NCBI GenBank assembly: GCA_963762825.1 | Contig: CAVXLZ010000001.1 | Location: forward strand, 1,302,001 to 1,366,000 | DNA from: Miltoncostaea sp963762825 | GTDB taxonomy: Bacteria > Actinomycetota > Thermoleophilia > Miltoncostaeales > Miltoncostaeaceae | Reading direction: 5' to 3' | DNA: 64,000 nucleotides | Part shown: positions 41,116 to 51,367 of the stretch, in pieces | Numbering within the stretch: the first letter of the stretch is position 1 | Layout: each line of letters starts with the position of its first letter | Notes under the pieces: generated by a model | Databases searched by the model: none | What the model was told of the DNA's origin: nothing | Seen by the model: only the letters and a program-made list of their open reading frames with translations | Position numbers and translations under genes: made by a program

Positions 41116-41775
41116 TTGGCACACCCCGACGCCATCGCGGTGCGCGCGCCCGGCGGGCCCACCCTCGCGGGGCTCTCGTGGCCCGGCGCGACCGGGGCAC
41201 CCGGAGTCCTCGTGGTGCCGGGCTTCGGCAGCAGGAAGGAGAACCATGCCGACTTCGCGATCGCCGCCGCCGCGCGTGGACTGGGCGTGATCGCCCTCGA
41301 TCTGCGCGGCCATGGCGCGAGCGAGGGAAGGCTGGATGGCAGGGTGCTCGACGACGTCCTGGCCGGGCTCGCGGCCCTCGCGGGACGAGGCCACGCGCCG
41401 CTCGGGCTGCGGGGCTCGTCGATGGGCGGGCTGCTGGCGCTGCACGCGGCCGCGCGCGACGCTCGGGTGGTGGCGGTCGTGGCGATCTGCCCGGCGCGGC
41501 CCGAGGGCCTGGCGCGGCGGGTGGGAGCGCGGTGGCCGCTGGCCCTGGATCCGACGCCGGCCGTCGCGCGCCGAGACGGCATCGCGCGGGGCTACTGGCA
41601 CGCCACCGGCGACGAGAGCGTGCCCTGGGGCGCGACGGCGGCTCTTGCAGGGCTGACCCACCACCCGATGCGCCTGCGCGTGAGCCTGGGCGGTGGGCAC
41701 GGAACGCTCCAGCACGACCCGATCGTGATCGAGGAGACGGTCGACTTCCTCTGCGAGAGCCTCGGCCGGCGATGA
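41116..41775 (+). CDS. Alpha/beta hydrolase
   Basis: Serine hydrolase of the dienelactone-hydrolase or lysophospholipase-like group, substrate unknown. The 219-residue protein shows GVLVVPGFGSRKENHADFA, the LDLRGHGAS loop, the nucleophile elbow GLRGSSMGGLLALHA, and a C-terminal His in GGGHGTLQHD. No signal peptide. TTG 41116 is chosen for its -10 element; GTG 41077 would add 13 residues. It is followed ten bases later by the uracil glycosylase. Confidence 0.85.
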   Translation: MAHPDAIAVRAPGGPTLAGLSWPGATGAPGVLVVPGFGSRKENHADFAIAAAARGLGVIALDLRGHGASEGRLDGRVLDDVLAGLAALAGRGHAPLGLRGSSMGGLLALHAAARDARVVAVVAICPARPEGLARRVGARWPLALDPTPAVARRDGIARGYWHATGDESVPWGATAALAGLTHHPMRLRVSLGGGHGTLQHDPIVIEETVDFLCESLGRR

Positions 41776-41785
41776 GGGTCGCAGC

Positions 41786-42475
41786 GTGGATGCGGTCGTC
41801 GCGGTGAGAGACACCCTTGACGCGCTGGAGCGCAGGATCATCGCGTGCCGGGCCTGCCCGCGGCTGGTGGCCTGGCGCGAGGAGGTCGGACGGGTGAAGC
41901 GTCGGGCGTTCGCCGAGGAGGAGTACTGGGCCCGACCGGTGCCCGGATTCGGCGACACCGACCCGTGGCTGGTCGTGGTGGGGCTCGCCCCGGCGGCCCA
42001 TGGCGCCAACCGCACGGGCCGGGTCTTCACCGGCGACCGTAGCGGTGACTTCCTCTTCGCGGCCCTCCATCGGGCCGGTCTCGCGTCCCAGCCGACGTCG
42101 GTGAGCGCCGACGACGGCCTCCGGCTGATCGGGTGTCGCGTGACGGCCGCGGTGCGATGTGCCCCGCCCGCCAACCGACCCGAGCCCGCCGAGCGGGCGC
42201 GCTGCCTGCCCTTCCTGCGCGACGAGCTGCGGCTGTGCGCCGGCACTCGCGTGATGATGGCCCTCGGTGCGGTCGGTTGGGACGCCGCTCTGCGCACTCT
42301 CGATCCGGCGCGCCCCTGGCCGAAGTTCGGGCACGGTGCACAAGCGCGCGTGGGAGACCTGTGGCTGATCGGCTCCTACCATCCGAGCCAGCAGAACGTC
42401 TTCACCGGCCGCCTCACACCCGAGATGCTCGACGGCGTCCTCGTCCGGGCGAAGGACCTCGCGCGGAAGCTCTAG
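41786..42475 (+). CDS. udgB: Uracil-DNA glycosylase, family 5 (UDGb)
   Basis: Removes uracil and other deaminated bases from DNA. The 229-residue protein has four Cys for a 4Fe-4S cluster (C21, C24, C125, C140), motif 1 GLAPAAHGANRTGRVFTGDR, characteristic of family 5 (no Asp or Asn general base at the family 1/4 position), and motif 3 GSYHPSQQNVFTGRLTPEM. GTG start at 41786. Its stop overlaps that of the convergent peptidase gene. Confidence 0.92.
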   Translation: MDAVVAVRDTLDALERRIIACRACPRLVAWREEVGRVKRRAFAEEEYWARPVPGFGDTDPWLVVVGLAPAAHGANRTGRVFTGDRSGDFLFAALHRAGLASQPTSVSADDGLRLIGCRVTAAVRCAPPANRPEPAERARCLPFLRDELRLCAGTRVMMALGAVGWDAALRTLDPARPWPKFGHGAQARVGDLWLIGSYHPSQQNVFTGRLTPEMLDGVLVRAKDLARKL

Positions 42476-43695
42476 AGGTACCCCAGGGGATCGACGGCCG
42501 AGCCGTTGACCCGCACCTCGAAGTGGCAGTGGACCCCGGTCGAATGTCCGGTCGTGCCCATGCCCGCGATGATCGTGCCCTGCCCGACGCTCTGACCGAC
42601 GCCGACGGCGATGCTCGAGTTGTGCGCGTAGGCGGTGCTGATGCCGTTGCCGTGGTCGATCACCACCAGGTTGCCGTAGCCGCCGCTCCAGCCCGCGATG
42701 ATGACGGTTCCCGATGCCGCGGCGGCGATCGGGGTGCCGCTCGCTCCCGAGATGTCGATGCCCTCGTGCATCCGCCCCCAGCGGGGGCCGAAACCCGAGG
42801 TGATCGGACCGCTGACCGGCCAAACGAGACCGGCAGCAGACGGCGCCCCGACGGCCACCGAGCCGCTCGGCCCCGCAGCGACCCCCTGCGCCTCGCGAAT
42901 CCTGGCGGCGAGCTCTGCCGAGCGGGCCTGCAGGTCGCGCGCTTCGGCCTCGAACTCCTCGCGGTCGCCCGTGACGCTGTCGAGAAGCGCGCGGCGCCCG
43001 ACGAGCAGCCTCTCGGCCCCGGCCTCCTCCCTCTCGAGGTCGGCCTTGACCGCCCGCGCCTCGACGGCGGCGGCCTCCGCGCGCTCCTCGGAGGCTGCGA
43101 CCTCGGTCCGCACCACGGCGATCGCATCGCGGGTGTCGCGCACCTCCTCGGCGAAGTCGGAAACCGACCGGGCCAGGTCGCCGTCGCGGTTGGCGATGCC
43201 CTCGATCAGGTCGGTCGTCTCGAGCGCCTCGCTGAGGCTCCCCGACTGCACCAGGACGAGGATCGGGTCGGGCTCTCCCCGTACGTAGAGGTCCACCAGG
43301 CGGCGGGCGAGCAGATCGCGGCGGCGGTCGAGGGTGGCCTCGGCGGCGGCGAGGCGCTCACGCTCCAGGGCGAGGCGGCGGGTGAGCAGGCTGAGCCGCG
43401 CCCGGACCGTCGCGAGCTGCTCATCGAGCCGCTGCGAGCGGGCGCGCAGGGGAGTCAGGCGCGCCTCCAGGGTGCGGATGCGGCGCGTGTACTGCTCGAC
43501 CTCGCCGGTGAGCACGCTCTCCCGCTCGCGCGCTCGCTGAGCGCGATCCTGAGCGCGCTCGAGCTTCTGGTCGACGGCGGCCTTGTCGTCGGATGGAGCG
43601 GAGCTCGCGCCGGCGGGAAGGCCGACGATCGCGGCCGCGAGCGCGATCACCACGGACACCCGGCGCGTAGGCGCCGGAATGCGTACGCCGATCAA
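42472..43695 (-). CDS. Secreted coiled-coil M23 peptidase (EnvC/LytM type)
   Basis: Peptidoglycan endopeptidase or amidase activator. The 407-residue protein has a signal peptide (VSVVIALAAAIVGLPAGASSA), a long coiled coil at about 35-280, and a LytM domain with GRMHEGIDISGASGTPIAAA, YGNLVVIDHGNGI, YAHNSSIAVGVGQ and GVHCHFEVRVNG. Metal ligands in HxxxD and HxH are present, so it may be an active enzyme rather than a pure EnvC-type activator. TTG 43695 overlaps the stop of the upstream peptidase. Confidence 0.9.
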   Translation of the reverse strand: MIGVRIPAPTRRVSVVIALAAAIVGLPAGASSAPSDDKAAVDQKLERAQDRAQRARERESVLTGEVEQYTRRIRTLEARLTPLRARSQRLDEQLATVRARLSLLTRRLALERERLAAAEATLDRRRDLLARRLVDLYVRGEPDPILVLVQSGSLSEALETTDLIEGIANRDGDLARSVSDFAEEVRDTRDAIAVVRTEVAASEERAEAAAVEARAVKADLEREEAGAERLLVGRRALLDSVTGDREEFEAEARDLQARSAELAARIREAQGVAAGPSGSVAVGAPSAAGLVWPVSGPITSGFGPRWGRMHEGIDISGASGTPIAAAASGTVIIAGWSGGYGNLVVIDHGNGISTAYAHNSSIAVGVGQSVGQGTIIAGMGTTGHSTGVHCHFEVRVNGSAVDPLGYL

Positions 43696-44642
43696 CGGGT
43701 GGCGCGCGCCTGCGTCCGACCGGTCGGATCCACGGCCACGAGGTGGGGGTACGGGTTCGTCGCTGCGCCGCCGCCCGGATGGATCTCGAAGTGGAGATGC
43801 GGTGCGCCGTAGCGCGCGTCGCCCGTGTTGCCCACCGTGCCCACGACCTGACCGACACGGACCCGGCTGCCGACGTCGAGCCCCTCAGTGATGGAGGTCA
43901 TGTGGGCATAGTAGTACTGGGTCCCGTCGGCACGTTCGAGCCAGAGCGAGATTCCGCCGAGGCTGGTCTCGGTGCGGGAGAGGCGGATGACCGAGGCGCT
44001 GTCCACGGCGAGGAGCGGCGTGCCGCGGTCGGCCATGATGTCGGTGCCCTCATGGCTTCCTTGGTGGCGCGCATCCCCGAAGTCGTCGGAGTAGCTGTGC
44101 TCGCCCGCAACCGGGAAGACGGACAGCCGGGACGAGGCCCCCGGAACGATCCGTGCCGGCACCCGGGCCCGCGCAGCTGCGGCGAGCCGCTTCCCCAGGC
44201 CGAGGCGTTTGAGCAGGCGCACGTTCGCGACGCCGTTGCGCCGGAGCTTGAGCCGCTTCTGCATGCCCTTGACCGCGCGCTTGGTGCGCGGGCCGTACGC
44301 ACCGTCCACGGCGAGCCTGAAGCCCCGGCGTCGCAGCTCGGACTGGAGCGCCTTGACGAGCGGGCCGGTGGATCCGATGCGCAGACGCAGACCGCGGCGC
44401 AGGACCGGGGTCGGGGCGGCCGCGGGAGCGGCGGCGGCCGGTCTCGGTGGAGGTGCGGGTGCGGCCCCGGGAGCGGGTGCCGAGGAGGGAGTCGAAGGGA
44501 TCGCCACGCTCTGGGCGACCGCGGGGGCCGCGCCGGCGAGGAGGATCGTCACGATCACCATCGCCTTCGCGAGGAAGCGCGGGGCGGGAGCGTGATCGTG
44601 ATCGTTCGATCGGGCTCTGATCCTTCGGCTCCTTTCCGCCAC
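43692..44642 (-). CDS. Peptidoglycan-binding M23 peptidase
   Basis: The 316-residue protein has a signal peptide (AMVIVTILLAGAAPAVAQ), a Pro/Ala linker, a peptidoglycan-binding-1 domain at about 85-140 (GLRLRIGSTGPLVKALQSEL, DGAYGPRTKRAVKGMQKRL) and an M23 domain with HEGTDIMADRGTPLLAV, YYYAHMTSI, VGTVGNTGDA and APHLHFEIHPGG. The start is unsettled: GTG 44642 sits in a hairpin; ATG 44561 leaves almost no positively charged n-region. AAAGGAG occurs just inside the frame. Confidence 0.85.
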   Translation of the reverse strand: MAERSRRIRARSNDHDHAPAPRFLAKAMVIVTILLAGAAPAVAQSVAIPSTPSSAPAPGAAPAPPPRPAAAAPAAAPTPVLRRGLRLRIGSTGPLVKALQSELRRRGFRLAVDGAYGPRTKRAVKGMQKRLKLRRNGVANVRLLKRLGLGKRLAAAARARVPARIVPGASSRLSVFPVAGEHSYSDDFGDARHQGSHEGTDIMADRGTPLLAVDSASVIRLSRTETSLGGISLWLERADGTQYYYAHMTSITEGLDVGSRVRVGQVVGTVGNTGDARYGAPHLHFEIHPGGGAATNPYPHLVAVDPTGRTQARATR

Positions 44643-44820
44643 GGTCTGAGCCGTGACTCGGGCACACCGGTTCGGGCACTCTCTCCGGCGTCCCTCGAAG
44701 CTGCATGGAACGCGGGCACTCTAAGCGTCACCACGCCGGGTGGTCAACCCCCCCTGGCGGCCGCTCGGGACGGGTGTCCCTTCGTGCCCTATCGGCCGCA
44801 GAGTGGCGGAAAACGAGACT
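44643..44820 (-). promoter_or_regulatory. Promoter and structured leader of the M23 pair
   Basis: On the minus strand TTGACC (44747-44742), an 18-base spacer and TAGAGT (44723-44718) form a strong promoter. The predicted leader (from about 44711) contains GTGCCCGA twice and a CACGG-loop-CCGTG hairpin at 44655-44640 that includes the GTG start. A cis-acting RNA is possible, but I could not match it to a known riboswitch class. The remainder up to the lipoprotein stop holds nothing recognisable. Confidence 0.6.
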
Positions 44821-45645
44821 TCAGCCGGTATTCTCGCGCGCGCCGCGGCGCCGCCGCAGGGCCTTCGACGCGAACACGATCACCAGCAGACCGGTCAGTC
44901 CGGCGAGGATGATCCCGTTGACCAGCGTGCTCGAGCTCCCGCCACCGGAGGACGCCTGAAGCGGCGGACAATCGCCGTAGCGCGCCACCCAGACGTTCTC
45001 GCCGGCCGGCGTCTGGTCGGCGTTGGTGCTGCCGGGGCCTCCAGGCAGCTTGAACCGGTACTGCACCTGCAGGGCATCCCGCAAGGAGCGACCGAAACCG
45101 CTCACGCTCCCGCCGGAGCAGGTCTCCTGACCGATGTCCCCCACCCCGCCGCGGGCGAAGAGCCCGAACCCGGGGTTGTCCCCGCTGCCACTCCCCAGCC
45201 GGAAGTCGACGGCGTTCAGGAGCGGAGCCGTCGCCGGGAGATCCGTGAGCGCGGCGAGGGTCGCCGGATCGGGGCCGATCAGCCCGATCGGGCGGTCGAG
45301 GGACAGCACCTCGTCGAGCTGGGCCGGGCTGTCGACCGGGCGCTCGGTCTCCAGCACGAGCTGCCCGCTCGCCGCGTCGCGGGTCGCCGCGATCTGGCCG
45401 TCGCCCGCCATCCAGCCGGAGTCGACCAGGAGGGGGGCGAAGCGCTGGGCGGCGTCGGCCGGATCGGCACCGGCCGAGAGCCCCAGCGCCTCCTGGGCCG
45501 GTCGATCGAGCGCGAGTCGGAGCCCCACGGACCCGCGGCCCTTTCGATCCAGCTCGACGTCCACATCCAGGGTCGACTGACATCCGGTCGCCAGGACGAT
45601 GGCGAGCAGGGCGGCGACGGCGGCTGTGCGGCGGCGTCGGGTCAC
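44821..45645 (-). CDS. LppM-like lipoprotein with C-terminal membrane helix
   Basis: The 274-residue protein has a lipobox (ALLAIVLATGC), a beta-rich domain starting LDVDVELDRKGRGSVGLRLA, resembling the LppM/DUF3153 group, and a C-terminal membrane helix (LVNGIILAGLTGLLVIVFAS) followed by a basic tail. Function is unknown; mycobacterial LppM affects surface and phagosome interactions. GTG 45645 overlaps the CcmI-like stop. Confidence 0.75.
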   Translation of the reverse strand: MTRRRRTAAVAALLAIVLATGCQSTLDVDVELDRKGRGSVGLRLALDRPAQEALGLSAGADPADAAQRFAPLLVDSGWMAGDGQIAATRDAASGQLVLETERPVDSPAQLDEVLSLDRPIGLIGPDPATLAALTDLPATAPLLNAVDFRLGSGSGDNPGFGLFARGGVGDIGQETCSGGSVSGFGRSLRDALQVQYRFKLPGGPGSTNADQTPAGENVWVARYGDCPPLQASSGGGSSSTLVNGIILAGLTGLLVIVFASKALRRRRGARENTG

Positions 45646-45929
45646 GGCGTGGCGAGCTCGTCGGAGCGTCGCATCAACTCGACGGCCCGGGCTCGCTCGG
45701 CGGCGTCGAGCGCCGCGAAATCCTCGTCCGAGAGGTTCCCGACCCGGTGATCCATGTCGATCTCGCGGATCGCCGCGAGAGCCCTCTGCAGATCCTCGTC
45801 GACCGCCTGTCGCGCGGCGGCGGCCGGATCGTCCGGGGCGTCGTCGACCCTGTGGGTCACGAGCGGCCAGGCCACGGCGACCATCACCGCCAGAGCCACG
45901 ACGGCGACGATCAGGATGCCTACGAGCAC
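45642..45929 (-). CDS. CcmI-like small membrane protein
   Basis: The 95-residue protein has one N-terminal helix (LVGILIVAVVALAVMVAVAW) and a cytosolic segment with LQRALAAIREIDMDHRVGNL followed by SDEDFAALDA. The AIREIDxDxRxGxLSDEDF pattern is the mark of the N-terminal part of CcmI, which binds apocytochrome c for CcmF. The TPR half is missing. Lies eight bases after ccmF, with GAGAGG before the GTG start. Confidence 0.75.
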   Translation of the reverse strand: MLVGILIVAVVALAVMVAVAWPLVTHRVDDAPDDPAAAARQAVDEDLQRALAAIREIDMDHRVGNLSDEDFAALDAAERARAVELMRRSDELATP

Positions 45930-45936
45930 GTGCCTC

Positions 45937-47931
<1,995 letters not shown>

Positions 47932-47944
47932 GCGCCGCCCACCG

Positions 47945-48355
47945 TCAGCTGGCCGAGGCTGTCGACTTGTCGGTGAACTTGGACGGACAGAGCGTCACCA
48001 GCGAGTCCGGGCGGGCGACGAAGGTCCCGTTCACGAGAGTGCCCGTCACCACCACCTCGCGCCCGTCCTTGAACTGGTCGGGCACGTCACCCCGGTAGAG
48101 CACCGGCACGGTCTTCTCGGGGTTCTCCTTGTTGACCACGGTGAAGGCGAGCCCGCCGGCGCTCTGGGCGCGCCCAGCCGGGTCCTTCGGGGATCCGGGG
48201 GCGACGGTGCCGTTGAGCCGATACGTCTTCTGGGCCGCCAGATCGCCCGGCCCGGCGTAGGTCTCGAGCGAACCGCCGAGACTCGTGTAGGCCAGGTAGC
48301 CGCCGAGGACGACGGCGAGGCTGATGGCGACGATGAATCGTAGGCGGGAGCGCAT
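47945..48355 (-). CDS. ccmE: Heme chaperone CcmE with Cys-type heme site
   Basis: Membrane-anchored heme chaperone. The 136-residue protein has an N-terminal helix (FIVAISLAVVLGGYLAYTSL), an OB-fold with RLNGTVAPGS, FTVVNKENPEKTVPVLYRGD and VPDQFKDGREVVVTGTL. The heme-binding region reads TLCPSKF (C123, F127). It replaces the HxxxY of classic CcmE and is close to the CxxxY variant. TAGCAT (48369-48364) eight bases before ATG 48355 suggests a leaderless transcript heading the ccmE-ccmF-ccmI-like unit. Confidence 0.92.
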   Translation of the reverse strand: MRSRLRFIVAISLAVVLGGYLAYTSLGGSLETYAGPGDLAAQKTYRLNGTVAPGSPKDPAGRAQSAGGLAFTVVNKENPEKTVPVLYRGDVPDQFKDGREVVVTGTLVNGTFVARPDSLVTLCPSKFTDKSTASAS

Positions 48356-48363
48356 CGGAAACG

Positions 48364-48369
48364 ATGCTA
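48364..48369 (-). promoter_or_regulatory. Leaderless-type -10 element for ccmE
   Basis: TAGCAT on the minus strand, eight bases before the ccmE ATG. Same spacing class as other start-proximal elements in this window. No clear -35. Confidence 0.4.
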
Positions 48370-48453
48370 ACACCACCCCAGCGCGCCGTCGCCGGGACGT
48401 TGCTCCCTATCTGCGAGCCGTCTTCCGAATCAATAGTCGGTAATCCCGCTGGT

Positions 48454-48498
48454 TATACGTTGTATAGTTCCGGGCGCCCGTGCCGGAACCACAAGGAG
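48454..48498 (+). promoter_or_regulatory. Promoter, operator-like repeat and RBS of the sulfurtransferase gene
   Basis: TATAGT (48463-48468) is a good -10 hexamer. A perfect inverted repeat TATAC-GTT-GTATA (48454-48466) overlaps it, as a repressor site would. A strong AAGGAG (48493-48498) lies five bases before ATG 48504, so this gene, unlike most of its neighbours, has a classical leader. The flanking 48370-48453 stretch is moderately AT-rich without further motifs. Confidence 0.55.
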
Positions 48499-48503
48499 CG
48501 AAT

Positions 48504-49343
48504 ATGAGTCGTCGTGACGAGGTGCTCGTGTCCACCGAATGGGTGGCCGAGCACGCCGATGATCGCGCCTACCTGCTGGTCGAGGTGGACGAGGACACCG
48601 CGGCGTACACGGGAGGCCACATCCGCAACGCTCTCGCCTGGCACTGGAAGGACGACCTCCACGACGAGCTGCGGCGGGAGTTCGTCGATCCGCAGGCCCT
48701 GGGGGAGCTCCTCGGCCGCTCCGGCGTGGGACCGGACACGACCGTGGTGCTCTATGGCGGCAACAACAACTGGTTCGCGACGTACGCCTACTGGGTGCTT
48801 CGCTACCGGGGCTTCGACCGGGTCCGCCTGATGGATGGTGGCCGCAAGAAGTGGGAGCTGGAGGGCCGTGAGCTGGTCGTGGACGTCCCGGCGCCCGCGT
48901 CCGCCGACCCCGGCGTACTGAGCGGGACGCGGGCCGGCCTACGGGCCTTCCGCGACGACGTGCTCGCCCACATCGGCGCGGCCGGGAAGACGATGGTCGA
49001 TGTCCGCAGCCCGGCCGAGTTCTCCGGCGAGATGCTGGCGCCTCCCCACCTCCCCCAGGAGCAGGCGCAGGTACCGGGGCACATCCCCGGGGCGGCCAAC
49101 ATCCCGTGGGCGAGCGCCGCGCGCGAGGATGGGTCGTTCAAGTCCGACGACGAGCTGACCGCGCTCTACGGGGGCGTCGGGGTGACCTCAGACACGGACG
49201 TGATCGCCTACTGCCGCATCGGCGAGCGGTCGAGCCACACCTGGTTCGTCCTCCACGAGCTCCTCGGGTACGAGCGCGTGCGCAACTACGACGGATCCTG
49301 GACCGAGTACGGCAGCCTCGTGGGCGTGCCGGTGGAGAGGTAG
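48504..49343 (+). CDS. sseA: Thiosulfate sulfurtransferase (tandem rhodanese)
   Basis: Two-domain rhodanese moving sulfane sulfur to cyanide or thiols. The 279-residue protein has an inactive N-terminal domain (GHIRNALAWHWKDDL, VVLYGGNNNWFATYAYWVLR) and a C-terminal domain with MVDVRSPAEFSGE, GHIPGAANIPW and the catalytic Cys 237 in AYCRIGERSSHTWFVL. The CRIGERS loop is typical of actinobacterial CysA/SseA-type enzymes. ATG 48504 has the best ribosome-binding site. Confidence 0.93.
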   Translation: MSRRDEVLVSTEWVAEHADDRAYLLVEVDEDTAAYTGGHIRNALAWHWKDDLHDELRREFVDPQALGELLGRSGVGPDTTVVLYGGNNNWFATYAYWVLRYRGFDRVRLMDGGRKKWELEGRELVVDVPAPASADPGVLSGTRAGLRAFRDDVLAHIGAAGKTMVDVRSPAEFSGEMLAPPHLPQEQAQVPGHIPGAANIPWASAAREDGSFKSDDELTALYGGVGVTSDTDVIAYCRIGERSSHTWFVLHELLGYERVRNYDGSWTEYGSLVGVPVER

Positions 49344-49360
49344 GACCCGGGGCGCCCAGA

Positions 49361-49366
49361 TAGGCT
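49361..49366 (+). promoter_or_regulatory. Leaderless-type -10 element for the DNA ligase gene
   Basis: TAGGCT seven bases before GTG 49374. Suggests a leaderless transcript independent of the sulfurtransferase gene. No matching -35 was identified. Confidence 0.4.
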
Positions 49367-49373
49367 CGGTGGG

Positions 49374-50315
49374 GTGAGCAGCCCGCTCGCCCCACCTCTG
49401 GCCCCCCAGCTCGCCCGCTCGGCGCGAGAGCTGCCGATCGGCCGGGACTGGGTCTACGAGCGAAAGCTCGACGGCTTCCGGGCGGTCGTCTTCGTGGACG
49501 GCGGCGACGTCCTGATCCAATCGCGCGGCGGCAAGCCCCTGGAGCGGTACTTTCCGGAGCTGTCCTTCGCCGCGGGGACGTACGTGCTCGATGGCGAGAT
49601 CGTCATCGCCGGCGGGGATGGGGGCGAGGACTTCGGAGCGCTTCAGGCGCGCATCCATCCCGCCGCCTCGCGCGTCGCCCTCCTCGCAGAGCAGACGCCC
49701 GCGACCTTCAGCGCCTTCGATCTGCTGGCACACGGAGAGGAATCCCTGCTCGAGCACCCCTTCGCCGAGCGGCGGACGCGGCTGGAGAGGCTCGCACCGG
49801 GGACGATCACTCCCGTCGAGTGCACGCCCGACCCGGCTCGCGCGGCCGTGTGGCTCGCCACCGCGGAGGGCGTCGTCGCGAAGCGGCTCGGCGACCCCTA
49901 CCTGCCGGGCCGGCGCCACGGGATGGTCAAGGTGAAGCGGGTTCGCACCGTCGACTGCGTGGTGATCGGGTGGCGGCCGGGGAAGCTCGCGGGCACGGTG
50001 GGCTCGCTGATACTCGGGCTCTACGACGGCGACAGCCTGCGCCCGGTGGGCCACTGCGCGGGGTTCACAGCCGCGCGCAAGCGCGAACTGGCGGCCGAGC
50101 TGGCCCCGTACGAGTCGGGTGAGCGCGGTAGCGGTGAGGCCAGCCGCTGGAGCGGCGGGCGCGACCTGGAGTGGGTGTCCCTGCGACCTGAGCTGGTCGC
50201 GGAGGTGAGCTACGACCACGTCAGCGACGGGCGCATCCGCCACGGAGCCCGCTTCGTGCGCTTCCGCGCCGACCGCGACCCGCGCTCGTGCACGGCCGAC
50301 CAGCTCGAGTCGTGA
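49374..50315 (+). CDS. ATP-dependent DNA ligase, short (LigC/LigD-like)
   Basis: Nick-sealing ligase. The 313-residue protein has the adenylation Lys 31 in motif I YERKLDGFRA, motif III GTYVLDGEIVI, FSAFDLL, motif IV EGVVAKRLGDPY, motif V GMVKVKRVRTVDCVVIG, and an OB-fold C-terminus. Length is that of stand-alone LigC or the ligase module of LigD. GTG start with TAGGCT seven bases upstream. A LigD-type polymerase lies 2 kb away on the other strand; no Ku gene is in the window. Confidence 0.93.
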   Translation: MSSPLAPPLAPQLARSARELPIGRDWVYERKLDGFRAVVFVDGGDVLIQSRGGKPLERYFPELSFAAGTYVLDGEIVIAGGDGGEDFGALQARIHPAASRVALLAEQTPATFSAFDLLAHGEESLLEHPFAERRTRLERLAPGTITPVECTPDPARAAVWLATAEGVVAKRLGDPYLPGRRHGMVKVKRVRTVDCVVIGWRPGKLAGTVGSLILGLYDGDSLRPVGHCAGFTAARKRELAAELAPYESGERGSGEASRWSGGRDLEWVSLRPELVAEVSYDHVSDGRIRHGARFVRFRADRDPRSCTADQLES

Positions 50316-51367
50316 CGACCGTCGCGTGGCAGGCGGCGCAGGGCCTCGGGCCCGAGCGAGCGCGCGACGCCCACGGGGCGGTGCGCGCCGCGTTCGCCAT
50401 CCAGGCCCAGGACACGCGCTCTTCACGCCTGGGAGTGAGGGCCCGCAGCGAGGGCCTGGTGGTCGAGGACGTCCGTCGGGCCTGCTCGCAGGAGCGCTCG
50501 GTCGTCAGGACCTGGGCGATGCGCGGCACCCTGCACATGGTCTGCGCGGACGACGTGCGCTGGATCGTGGCGTTGATCGGCCCGGCCGTGGCGGCGAGGG
50601 GCGCCCGGCGGCGGCTGGCTCTCGGACTCGACCCGCCCCTCTGCGAGCGCATCCTCGCCGCCATCCCACGGATTCTCGCCGACCGCGGGCCCCTGGTGCG
50701 GGGGGACCTGATGGAGGCGCTGATCGCCCGTGGTCTTGCGATCGACACCTCCGACCAGGCCCCGGCTCACATCGTGCTGCTGGCGGCGGCCCGTGGGATC
50801 ATCTGCCGCGGGCCCGACCGACCCGACGAGGAACCGACCTACGTGCGGCTCGACGACTGGGTCGACCCGGCCCCTCCGATCGACCGCGACCTCGCGCTGG
50901 CCGAGCTCGCCCGGCGCTTCGTGCGCTCCTACGGCCCGGCGGGGGCGCGGGACCTCGCCTACTGGAGCGGCCTGCCCGCCGTCGATGCACGCCGCGCGTT
51001 CGCCCTCGCCGACCCCGCCACCGGCGCGCCGCCCCGCGGCGGCGCGGCACCTCCGCGTCTGCTCCCTGCATTCGACGGCTACCTGCTCGGCCACCGGGAC
51101 CGGTCGCCGATCGTCGCGCCGGAGCATGCGGCGCTACTCACCTCGGGCTCCTGGATCCTGCCGAGCGTGATCGTGGCGGGTCGGGTCGTCGGCACCTGGT
51201 CGCGACGCCGCGCGGGGCCCGAGACCATTCTCGCGGTCACCCCCTTCGAGCGCCTCCCGCCCCGCTCACTCCCCGGCCTGCGCGCCGAGGCGGCGCATGT
51301 CGGACGGTTCCTCGGCGTCGCCGTCCGGATGGAGATCTCATCACGCGAGGCCCGTGAAGAAGCGTGA
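50312..51367 (+). CDS. AlkZ-like winged-helix DNA glycosylase family protein
   Basis: HTH_42 family protein related to AlkZ/YcaQ, glycosylases that unhook bulky or crosslinked bases. The 351-residue protein carries the QxQ catalytic motif as Q31-A-Q33 (FAIQAQDTRSSRLG), TWAMRGTLHMV, then winged-helix repeats (LARRFVRSYGPAGARDLAYW) and the C-terminal LLPAFDGYLLGHRDRSPI. GTG 50312 overlaps the ligase stop, so both repair genes are cotranscribed. Lesion specificity is unknown. Confidence 0.87.
   Translation: MTTVAWQAAQGLGPERARDAHGAVRAAFAIQAQDTRSSRLGVRARSEGLVVEDVRRACSQERSVVRTWAMRGTLHMVCADDVRWIVALIGPAVAARGARRRLALGLDPPLCERILAAIPRILADRGPLVRGDLMEALIARGLAIDTSDQAPAHIVLLAAARGIICRGPDRPDEEPTYVRLDDWVDPAPPIDRDLALAELARRFVRSYGPAGARDLAYWSGLPAVDARRAFALADPATGAPPRGGAAPPRLLPAFDGYLLGHRDRSPIVAPEHAALLTSGSWILPSVIVAGRVVGTWSRRRAGPETILAVTPFERLPPRSLPGLRAEAAHVGRFLGVAVRMEISSREAREEA

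Noticed and set aside
39770..42823. A 1017-codon minus-strand frame running from lysA through the opposite-strand hydrolase and glycosylase genes
   Set aside because: Only the part from ATG 41071 matches diaminopimelate decarboxylase. The rest is the high-GC shadow of plus-strand genes and of the M23 gene.
44570..44711. Glycine-riboswitch-like words (GGAGAG and GCCGAAGGA) in the leader of the M23 gene
   Set aside because: The words are present, but the helices around them do not fit the aptamer, and the downstream genes are wall hydrolases. Too weak to call.
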